NCBI RefSeq assembly: GCF_026151205.1
Contig: NC_087074.1
Span: 7,915,726 to 7,979,725 of the forward strand
Direction: 5' to 3'
Source: Bolinopsis microptera
Lineage: Eukaryota; Ctenophora; Tentaculata; Lobata; Bolinopsidae
DNA: 64,000 nt
A program made the translations under genes and the position numbers. The notes under the pieces were generated by a model. It was not told the origin of the DNA. It ran no database searches and saw nothing but the letters and a program-made list of their open reading frames with translations. Positions 1-12,300 of the stretch are shown here, piece by piece; the stretch's first letter is position 1, and every line of letters starts with the position of its first letter.

Positions 1-329
1 CCAATGAGCACATATTATACTGGCCATTAATATGGCGGCCAAAATTTATTTCTACTGCAATTGTGAGCACAGGAAAATTGCGATAAGAATACATTTTCTC
101 GAGGACAGAAGACGATGCGCAGTTGGATTATTACTAAAGAAATAAGCATGTATAAAGATATTTTGCAGTTAACATTATAACTTCTTTGGTTCTTACGCTA
201 TTTTTTGACAGCATTTAAACTCAACCGACTCATACAACCCCGTCATAGTCACAACTACTAGACTTAAATACCAAGCACTACACTGTAAATAGAAAGCACT
301 CTTAACAAGTTCACAAAAATTAAACGTAC

Positions 330-3300
330 CAGCAGGTTCATGAGGATGATAGGGCAGAGAAAGAGAAACATCATGTAAAGAGGATAAGTTGAGTACGGGT
401 ATTTAACAGGGTTCGGTCCTTCAAAAGCCAGGGGTACAAAGTACATGTCGAAGTTGATCTCTCCAATGAACATCGTCAGTACTTTGACAATCGTGGTGCC
501 AACTCCTTCAAACGTTCCAGTCTGCGGGAGTTTGGTGCTGAGTTTGTAACAGTTTGTGACGGACAAATTTGTTACATAGAGATCAATTTGTTACATCTAG
601 GTAAATTTGTTACATCTAGGTAAATTTGTTTAATATAAATTCGTACAGATAACTTTGTAACAGACAACTTTTGTCCCTACATACATCCACGCATCATTTT
701 TAAGGAAGCATTTTAAAGTCAGCTATTATAGATAAAGATGATAATATAACATTATATCTATATTATGAAGTTTTAAGGGGGGGGGGGGGGGGGGGGTTCA
801 CCCTGATTTTTTTGTAAAACTTGGTTTCGAGATAGTAGTTGACCAACAAACTAGGACCGGTGACCGAACTTTTGAGGGGATCCCCGACCCCAACCGCCAA
901 ACGGTGCCCGCGGGGCAGCCACGCCCATATTTGGTTCAAATTAGGCCCAATTTAGCCAAATACCCTGAACATGCCCAAAACCCAGATTTTATGTGCTTTA
1001 CTTGTAGCTAGTGGTCCCCTGAACTAGCATATGAATTTTCATCAAGATTGGGCAAAAAATGACTGAGTTATGAGCCAAAAACCATATGACCATATTTGGG
1101 CATACGCACCAAATTTGATCGATTTTGGCCCATAAATTGGTCAAATATCAATGTTTTTGAATGAAACCAACTTTATATCAAAGGTAAGCTTATACTACAC
1201 ATTCTCTATGATTATCAGCTCAGTATCTACCTAACTGTGGATTCTGTGTTCAAATAATCACAAAAAATGAACTAAATCGTCCATATCTCAGTTCGCGATA
1301 TTTGCAAAACTGATTTCGCTCAAAACAATAGAACTCAATAGGGTTTCAATATTTTTACATGAAATTTTCAGAATCAACGTAGAATCGCATTTCGACCTTA
1401 TCTCTTGTATTGAAATTTTGAGTTAGGCCTTTTAAAAAATTTGGCGGCCAAATTCCAAAATTTGCCAGGCATTTTTCAGAATTTGGCCGCCAAATTTTTT
1501 TAAAGGCCTAACTCAAAATTTCAATACAAGAGATAAGGTCGAAATGCGATTCTACGTTGATTCTGAAAATTTCATGTAAAAATATTGAAACCCTATTGAG
1601 TTCTATTGTTTTGAGCGAAATCAGTTTTGCAAATATCGCGAACTGAGATATGGACGATTTAGTTCATTTTTTGTGATTATTTGAACACAGAATCCACAGT
1701 TAGGTAGATACTGAGCTGATAATCATAGAGAATGTGTAGTATAAGCTTACCTTTGATATAAAGTTGGTTTCATTCAAAAACATTGATATTTGACCAATTT
1801 ATGGGCCAAAATCGATCAAATTTGGTGCGTATGCCCAAATATGGTCATATGGTTTTTGGCTCATAACTCAGTCATTTTTTGCCCAATCTTGATGAAAATT
1901 CATATGCTAGTTCAGGGGACCACTAGCTACAAGTAAAGCACATAAAATCTGGGTTTTGGGCATGTTCAGGGTATTTGGCTAAATTGGGCCTAATTTGAAC
2001 CAAATATGGGCGTGGCTGCCCCGCGGGCACCGTTTGGCGGTTGGGGTCGGGGACCCCCTCAAAAGTTCGGTCACCGGTCCTAGTTTGTTGGTCAACTGCT
2101 ATCTCGAAACCAAGTTTCACAAAAAAATCAGGGTGTTTATGATGAACACTGAACATTGAACAAAGTAGATGAAAACTCACTTGTGGAAAACTCATATGGA
2201 ACATCAGAATGTATGGAATGAGAAACAGAAAGATTGGCAGCATCACTTTGATGAAGGATTCCAGGAGGATTTTAATCATGATTACGTAGATACCAATAAA
2301 GGGGAGTTTCTTGAGGGACATTAACATGTTGTACCAGGCAAATACTACCACATAGCAACCAACCTGTAAATTGTACATGTTCATAATAATTTATCGTAGC
2401 AGTTAGTAATCTAGTGGACCCGTATTTTTACATCAAATCAAAGAAGAAAAAAAACCGGGAAACTTTAAATCATCTAAAATTTTAGCCACAAGCTAGTTAG
2501 AAGAGTTATGATAATAATATCCTGAACGAGCCCGATGAGCTTGCAGTGCAGCTAGTTTGAGCACATTGCATAAAATCAGAATGGAACAGACATGGTACAT
2601 GTCAAAACAAGGTGGGAACTGGGAACTACAGGGAAATACTCACCTCCCACTGAAAATAGCTGGGATGAGTATCTGGGTACTGTATGATGGAGAGACAGAA
2701 AACAATAGTCAGCCCAAATATAACCACTTCCAGATAGTTCATCGGGTCCCTGAAATAAACGTAATATTACTTTAACACACTTATATTAGGTTGCAAATCT
2801 TTAATTTTGTTTATTTTGTGTAACACTAACAAGTAAATTCATGGCACGCTCGAGTCTTGATCATAGCATATTTTATGACTAGTGCGGCGAGTTCAGTTCA
2901 ATTTAGACTGCTACCAGCAAACCTGGTACAACAAAAATGCAAATAACAAAGCCATAATCTTCATCGCTTTAAAAATGTAATGATGAACAAAGTTAGCCTC
3001 CCTCCTCACTTTAAATATCCTCTGGTGTTGGTAATGAGCTGAAAGAGCTCGAGAACTAGTCTCAACCCACTAAGTCCTATAGAGCACAGCGACAAGACTA
3101 ATAGAATTCCCTTCTTCCTGTTATCAGTTGATCCATGAGGTGGAATTTCCATCAGAGCGTACGTTCTGCGGACATTAGCTGATAAGGAGATGATAAGATA
3201 ATACACCTATGAATCATGTATGTGCGTGTGACATTATGTATGATTTAACTAAAATGAGGCAGTAAATCTGGCTTTTCGAAAATAATGAATAACAAAAGTG

Positions 3301-6300
3301 AATAATGCTTGAATGATTTTAAGGAAAACTGGACAAAAGTGAATAACAAAAGTGAATAATGCGTGAATGTAAGGTGACAAACGAGATGAATATGACGAAG
3401 ATGACATTGAGGAACACGTTGAGATAACACCAGACTTTGCCTAGTGCATTCCATTTGTAAGTGATAACAGAGCTGATGAGAGGGTGATCCAACAAGTCTA
3501 TTCTGTCGTGTTGTAACTGGGTTGTTATTGGTTTAACTTTAAGGAAAAGGGCCGAGATAAAAAGGAAATACGGGTATTATTAATATCATAGTGATGAGCT
3601 TTAAATGCGATGTAATTTAAATGAAACTTCGTAATGACTCGAAATCAAACTGTGATAAAAGCTTTAATGACACGACAACCGTTTAATATACAGTTTGAGT
3701 ACCATGACCATTATCCAGATAATAAATAGGTACCATAGTGTTAAAAGGGTGGAGGGTACCGTCCGTAGCATCGTCAATAACACTGTAGTCAAACTGAACC
3801 CAATAGTCCTCCTTTTCCTCTGAAACCATGTTATCTGGATCCACATAGGTGCACCTGAGGAGTAGTTGTCACACTGTTTGGTTATTTATAACCCCCTCCC
3901 TCTATTTACTAAGCTGAATCTAAGATAAGGAGTAAGGACATAAAAGCGCGTATAAAATTTCAACCATGTAAGACAAAATTATTGCATTTTTTCTACCGTA
4001 ACAATTAAACAGAAATCATCCCTCTCCTCTAAAACAAACGTTAACAATATAAAATAAATTTGATTTAAGTAAAGAAATTGTGTTACTTGTCAAAAACAGC
4101 TCTCGCCTGGGAGGGATAGTGTATGATTAGTTGATGCAGAGGGTGACTGTTGATCAACTGCTCTTTCCGGGCTTTCTTTCCCCCGACTTCCGATAACATG
4201 TTTAGTTTGACACCACTTGTATCTACTGCATCACCTCCAGATTCTAACGCTGGCTCTGAGGAGAAATTGTAACTTTGTAAGGTTTTTAGATCTACAGGGC
4301 ACTGCACTGTGCACCAATTCATAAACTTGACACAACTTTACAATTCTATTCGATTCTATTTTGTGTTTTAGAAACACAGATCAGACAGAGTTACGCAGCA
4401 TTTTGTAATCACGAGTCTCTTATTTAACTATTTGTGCTATCAGTTCAAATTCTTAAATAAAATTGTTTGTTCAAGAAAAGTTGTTTTGTGACGTTAAATC
4501 TGTTTCTAGCAGTTTGTTGTAAGCTTAACTTTCACACTGGTCAAGTGGAAATCATTACAGATTGCCTTTTCTCCCACTATAACTATAACTACAGTTACCA
4601 TGGTTACCACCAATATACCACTATAACTATAACTACAGTTACCATGGTTACCACCAATATACCACTATAACTATAACTACAGTTACCATGGTTACCACCA
4701 ATATACCACTATAACTTCTAACCAACTGCGCTACCTGGCCGTCAATATACCACCAATATACCACTATAACTATAACTACAGTTACCATGGTTACCACCAA
4801 TATACCACTATAGCTATAACTATAACTACAGTTTCCATGGTTACCAGGTCGATATACCACTATAACTATAACTACAGTTACCATGGTTACCACCAATATA
4901 CCACTATAACTATAACTACAGTTACCATGGTTACCACCAATATACCACTATAACTATGACTACAGTTACCATGGTTACCACCAATATACCACTATAACTA
5001 TAACTACAGTTACCATGGTTACCACCAATAATCAATATACCATCCATCATAGACTCAACCCCCTTTTTGTTTATCGATCTTTTCGATCTTCCAAAAAACA
5101 TGAAATTACTATTAGTCTCCGGCCGATTGCTTCAGCATTGCACGGTAAACCTTAAAAGTGGCATATTACTACGTTTTAAAGTTTTAAACTGATCTGAAGT
5201 TGCTTGTAACATCTCAGTACATAACGTGTCTAACCCTTACAATTGTTAGCTAACACGTGACCACGTGATGACCATAATATAAGGAGTGTTAACATGATAC
5301 TACTGTTCACCTTAATTACATTCCTCTGTCACTATCCAGCACTCACTGAGGGTGAAGAAAGAGCACTGAGCTTCGGGGAGACAATAGGAGACTACATAGA
5401 GTGGGTCCCGGACATCCTGGATATCCCAGACACAAGACAGTTCAGCATGTGCACGTGGGTTCGGAAGAGGTACCGGGCAAGCTGGCCTCTGGTATTGTCC
5501 TACATTCCCCACAATGGCTGGAGATACAGCATGTTGCTAGGCGACGACGGGGCCTATAACTACGTGGTTCGCACTAACCTCTGCAGAGCAAGTTCTCACT
5601 GTCTGACATGGTTCCATGTGTGCTGAACCTGGGGGAGCAACACCACTACGATATTCCTTAAGGGGGGAGTTATCGGATCTACCAGCTCTGAGCGGAGAGA
5701 AGTCCGGACGAGGGGGGTGTTGTGTCCGGGGACCTCACCTCTTCGGGGGAGATCTCTACAACCTGTATACTCTATTATAATTAAAATCATCTTATCCATG
5801 TTTTCTTTAAATGTGGCACACGAAATCTGGTCAAAGATTGAGCCGAAGATCTTATCGGCGGCGGCCTTATAACCACAGTACTGACGCCGAATTACCGTCG
5901 TCTACATAAATTAGTACCAACCCTGTACCATAATAAAAGTTACAACATGCTGCTAAGTGCTACTATCATTTGGAGTAACTATATATTATTCTATAATATG
6001 CTATTATAGACTTGTGTTACGCTACGTAGGCCTAAAATAAGCACAGTAAAATCCCGCTACAATTTCCATAAATTCTCATCGCTAAAAACCGATTCCTGAA
6101 ACCACATTTCTCGAAAACATGCATCTACAGACGTCTCCTTTCCGTGGCTAACATGACGCAGTATGTACTGACTTCTGCACGGCTTCGCAAGTACCCATCC
6201 CGGCTGGTCGGAGAATTCCAAGTTCTGACGAACAACTACACACTCTGTACACTATCATGGCAAGACTATAATTCATTGGTGAAGTTCTGATAACCAGGGG

Positions 6301-9300
6301 GTGAAGCAGCATTGTTATTCAGATATATAGTCCCCAGTGTAACGCGTTATCTACTACAACTAGCTGAATCCCTCTAATACTGCTCGAGATAGCCTAGATA
6401 ATATTATATTTCTTGTATGTTATGCTGGTACCGTGATCAGTTCTTGTTATTTATCAGAATTTTTTATTTACCGTAAAAACAATGAAGTACTTATGTGTGG
6501 TGTGAGAGAGGCATTTGAACAGGGATTTAACAATACATTCTATGAGATTAGGTGTCCTTACTTGAAGGAAGATCTGCTAGCTAACATAAAGCACACATCT
6601 GTCTTCGCTGGGACCACACCTAACATCGTATCACCAAATCCATAGTCAGTAGTCAGTAGTCAGTAGTCAGTAGTCAGTAGTCAGTAGTCAGTTGTCAGTA
6701 GTCAGTAGTCAGTAGTCAATAGTCAGTAGTCAGTAGTCAGTAGTCAGTAGTCAGTAGTCAGTAGTCAGTAGTCAGTCACCCAGTGCATTCAGAGAAATAA
6801 ATGAACAATCTGTAACAGAAAGGTTTCTGATTCTGGAGTAGTGTTCAAATCCTTCTGGACTGAATTACCCGCTGGAGGCTCAGATGTTGAGAACTGCAAT
6901 CCCAGATTCAATATGCGGAGAAGAAGATTGTGGGGAGTAAGTAAGTAAGTTAAGTGTTATATTCTCGGTTCTGCTGCTTGAATCAGGGAGACAGGTTTGT
7001 GCCTGCTGCCGGCGTGCTGATAATGTGCTTGAGGGAATATCAATAAATATCTATTCTCCACTACGAGATATCCTATATCATCATCATATTGTGACGTTTG
7101 TACGTGATGAAATGGATTGTTCCGTAGGGGCCAATTTATTTTAGTTCCCGGATACAAATAACCTTAAATATACCTCAAATATAACATTGATACAAATTGC
7201 CTTGCATTCCATAGAAGCCCTTCACGATAACGATTAAGGAAGTTAAAGATGACTTGAGCATCGCCAAATTTTATCAACCAATGATAAAGTTAAGGTACGT
7301 CGTAAATGAGAACTCAAAAGTTGTTTCAGGTGAAATTAAGAATTAAAATCCAGTATCATGTTTAAGACAGCAATCTTGTAATATGATCTAACTGATCCAT
7401 GATACGGTGGTGTTAGGGAGTTGTTGATGAGTTTGTCGTCAAAGAGAGCTTTTATAATGGGCGTTAGATCGAGACAACTTGTAATCTGGCTTGTGTCGTT
7501 TCCTCTTATTACTCATAATTTGCTATTTCCTTATCGAAAGCAAGTATACGTATGTGTCGTGAGGGATTAAGATTTTCTTGGAAGAAACCCTATGAAAGTC
7601 AGGTTTGACGTAGTTATTTTGTACAAAATAACTACGTTAAACTTAAATATCTTGCAGTGATATTATAAAGCATACCTTGAGTTGATTTAGTAGTTCCAGG
7701 AACAGTCAGAGCTTCTTTCCATTGTTCTGACTGTAACAGCAAAGCTATAACATTCTCATTATTATTCCGAATAGCTGTCAGAAGAGGAGTGTCACCGAAC
7801 TGGCTAACTTTAGCCAAGTTTGCACCTTTATTTATCAGAGCCTTTGCTGTGTCTTCCTGCCCAGCACGAGCGCTGTAGTGCAGTGGAGTTTCCTCGTTTA
7901 GGTCGGGCACGTTAAACTTAGCACCTGCTTCTAACAGAACTTTTACGGTAGTTCTGTGGCCTGCTTCTGCAGCAAGATGCAGGGGAGTGACACCTCGTCC
8001 ATTCTCGTTGTTTATACTTGCTCCATTTGACAGCAAGATCCTGAGGAGAGAGGGATGAGTTGGAAGGCACACATCAGTCACCGCTATAAGATAATATTGA
8101 GAATTGAGATAATTTTAGAATCGTAGAGCATTACAAAAATTCATGAGTAATTGTTAACTGAGTACTTTTTTTTTGGAAAAAAAATAACGGTACTCCTATT
8201 TTTACAAATGTTGCATTTCTGAAGAGATTTGTTGAAAGGTCGACTGTGACGAGTCTTAGCTAACGATTACAAAATATGATCCTGAGTTCGTACTTAGCAT
8301 TTTAACTTTTCTAGATATTATGTATTATGATTTCAGCTTTTGCTCCTCCAGTCGTTAACTATGAAGGTGTAACTTATTTAACTCTTCTAGGTGCTATGGA
8401 TGAAGGAGACGTAACGCTGAATGTGCCCAAAGGGGAACCAGAAGCCATAGCGATATGGAGCTGTGTAACCTTGCTCCTTTCCATTGGGGGAAGTCTTATC
8501 ATCCTGGTAGGTTCCATGAGACATCAGGCTATCAAACTGAACATCATGTCAACCACCCTCATCAATCACATTGCAGTGGCAGACATGGGATTTGCAGTTT
8601 TCGTCAACGGACCTATTTTGCTGGCTGTGCTGCTGAGGAAATGGGTCTTTGGGGACTTTCATTGTAAACTAACAGAACTGATAGCCCAGTTTTTTTGCTT
8701 TGCAGATTTCAATATGATCTGTGCATTTGCTATCAGCAAGCTTCTTTACCTCGTGTACCCACTTAAAGCATGGTCACAAAAGCAAGCTCGAATAGCTGCG
8801 CTAATTCTCTGGACTCTAGCTACTGTCCCTTCTGTTGAACATGCAATATTTATTAACACAGGGCTCCAGACATACTCAAACTTTACCTACGGCGACGTCT
8901 ACCATTGTACACTCGTGACAGATGATGGCTCCGACAGAGTTGCTTGGGTTGACAAAGTTCAAAGTTTCATATTGATGGTGATTCCTTCTTTTCTTACGGG
9001 CGGAGCTGCGGTCTGGATGCTGATGATAGTCCGGAAAGTACAGGGGCTTAACAGACAAGCTGTCTCTACTGTTGTGCTAGTTACTTTAGTTTATTTCATA
9101 ACTTGCTTGCCCATCGGATTACTTTACATATTTAACTTGCATGAATTTAAAGTATTTAGACAGTTTGCTTATTTTATACCTTTCCTCAACAGTTCAGCAA
9201 ATGCATTAATTTACTACGGTTCGATCAAAAGTTTTAGAATATACATTGATAGGGGAGCAAGAAGATTATCGTCTAACTTTTCTAACTACGCTGTAACAAT

Positions 9301-12300
9301 AGGTAATTGTGATGTGACCATGGGTCGAGACCCACAGTTAGGTGTGCTGAGAGAAATTTAAAAAACAGTGCTTACTTTTTAATTATAGCTCGGTTTTAAT
9401 ACAAACATTTTAGTTTCCATGAAAAAATTGATTGTGTATTTTCATTAAAAATTACTAACCGTGACAGTCAGTTTGTGTTTATTTGTTCTTTAGTGTGCCA
9501 ATTGAATTTGATAACATTTGTTTCTTTTATAAATTCATTAAAGTTGAAAATTGTAAATTATTGTTTTATGCGTTAAAATTAATGTATGAGTGAGTTTAAG
9601 TTTTTTAGGTCGCATCAAATTCGATTTTTTGCCCGATTTCTGTAGTCTTAAAATCACCTGAATTTTGTTTCTGATAAAAAACAGTCCCGGTACTAGTTTA
9701 AACTATTGCTAGCAAAATACATTTTGATAATCGATTATTGAAATACAGATGTTCGTGTTTTTTTCATGATGTTATTAAAGACATAATAGTTTTTCGCATA
9801 TATTTGGTATTCAATATTTTTTTTAAACCGCTGTTTTTCCTTCGAATGAGTTAAAAAAATATTTAAATCTGGGAAAAAGTTGTTAATTTAACCTGCAACA
9901 CTGGGACTGGCCCCGCTGAGCGGCATCATGGAGAGGCGTGTTGCCGTTTGTATCGACAAAACGACAACTTTTACTTTCACTTTCTAACATTATTTTCAGC
10001 GTCCTGCAAGTTTTGATTAGATCTATTTTCACGGTTCATTTCATCAAGCATATCACTTTGTTGTTAAGATATCGTACGGTTAAAAGTAATTGTTGATAAG
10101 ATTAAGGGACGTTAAATTACACAAAACAGAAACACCACTAAAATTAAAAACCGAACTTACTCAGTTCTCCCCTCCGTTGCTGCATAATGAATTGGTGTTT
10201 TTCCCTTGACTTTGTTCCTTTGACCGATCTTGTATTTCTTTTCAATCAGAATCTGTTAGAAATTTGACGAGTTAAAGTTTGTTACAACTTGAACTACCGC
10301 CAACGCTACATCGTTTCGACTACAAGGTCTTTTTTTACTATAATACGTTCTTTTGCATATACAAATTAATGATCAGATAGATCCTATTAGATTGACTCTA
10401 TCGAAAAGAGATAATTTCCAACCCCTAACCTTGCAACATATCAGAAAACCCTTATCAGCAGCCCAGTGAAGCGGTGTGTTCTGAGATTTGTCAATATCTT
10501 GTTCTATCATGTCTGATGTCAACTGTGTCATCAGATACTCCAAAACGTTTACACGATTGTGTAGAACTGAGTGAGACACCATTGAAAGAACCACGTTAGA
10601 ATGACATTTTTAAAATAATTGCATACATTGGGATTATAGATTTTACATGAGTTTTATGTGAGGGCCATGTTGATTGTTTAGTATGCTGCACAAAACAGAG
10701 CCATGCTTATTGCTTATATAAAACCTACCAGCCTCAAAGACAGGAGTTTTGCCAGTATGATCGTGAGCTAAAATTTTAGCACCAAGTCCTATCAACATTT
10801 GAGCAATAGCGGGCGAATCATTCTCAGCACTGGCAATCATCAGGGCAGTTTTTCCTGATTCATCAACACTTCCTATCACATCTCCGTTCCTGTAAGATGA
10901 CAAAAATTAGATAATTTTCATCTAAATCAAATTACGGTTTTACAGACACTAGTAATAAGGTGATCATCATGTCATTGCAATACATTAACTCAAAATTATT
11001 GAACAAACCAATTGGCGAGTGCAGTGGCAGCGTCCAGGTTTCCTCTTTTACAAGCCACATGCAGTGGGGTGCGTTGACTTGCTGAAACACAATCTGTTTT
11101 AGCCCCCGCTTTTATCAGCATATCTATCACCTCTTTACTGCCTCCTCTTGCAGCACAGTGAAGTGCTGTCTCGCCTGAAAATATTTAGTACTGTGTCATC
11201 AAGGTTATTCGTATTGGACTTGGTAAATTTAAACAACAATTTGAAGAGAAATGCATTATTTAAACACAGCATGAATATTATACAGAATAACTCACCATGT
11301 TCTCCTGTTATACAGTTAACGAACCCTTCCATATCAAGCATTGGCAGCAATTCTTTTACCCCGTCAGTCAAGTATTTCACCACGTTGACATTGTTATTCA
11401 AACAAGCAATTTGGAGGGGGTTACGTGAGAACGCATCAACAGCCGCCATACAGTCCCTGGATCCCTTGTCTAAAGCATTTCTCCTGATAAGTTCTTTGAC
11501 AATATTTTCATTGTCCCGGGTACACGCAACATGGAGTGGCAGCCGGTCTTTCCTGAAATACAAACATCAACAATAATAATCAACAAACATCAAAAAAGGT
11601 CAACCATGTGCTAGAAACAATATTTCAGTCCATCAGCCGAATTGCAAATACATTTTCAGTTGGTATGAACCAGGCCAGGTACGATAAGACAAATAATTTT
11701 ATCATTATTCACTATTTTACCCATTTCTAGCCCAAAGGTCAGGATTGTCTTTGTAGTCGAGCAATAGAGAATTAACACAGGCTTCGTGCCCTTGGGCAGC
11801 TGCCAAGTGTAGTGCAGTGTTCCCTTTAGCAAAGTCACTAACGTTGTCTGAGGTAAAGTTTATTTAACTTTGATAACTAAAATAAGCTGCACTTGTTGCT
11901 AGTGACTAGTACTGTTGTTCGTCAGTAGAAAATCTAAAAACATAATTTAAGCTTATTACAATCTTAGAAAAGTGCACTGATAGTACCTGATAAGTTAATG
12001 TTTAGTGAGTTAGTTTCGCTTTTCATCATGAGGGCCCGTAGATTCTTAACATGCCCTTTATTTGCTGCAATATGAATAGCTGCCCTTCCAAACTTTTCCT
12101 GAAATTTAGTCGTACTCATATTTGATCAGTGGATAGTAAATTGTCTCAGTGTTCAACTGCAAAGATACGATTTTCATAATGACTGTTTCTTAGAAACATA
12201 ACAATTGAACCTAAGCTATATATAAGCTAGATAAAATGAAGAAGAACCTACTTGTAAGTTAGGATCAGCTCGATGCTTCAGAAGACATTTGATAATGTCA

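Noticed and set aside
1923-2384. A 153-codon minus-strand ORF as one gene
   Set aside because: Only 2181-2363 is a TRPA exon; a GTGAGT donor ends it, and the rest is intron and palindrome.
4648-4896. Hydrophobic ORF in the 44-bp repeat
   Set aside because: The frame exists only because the repeat lacks stops; the peptide is a pure repeat.
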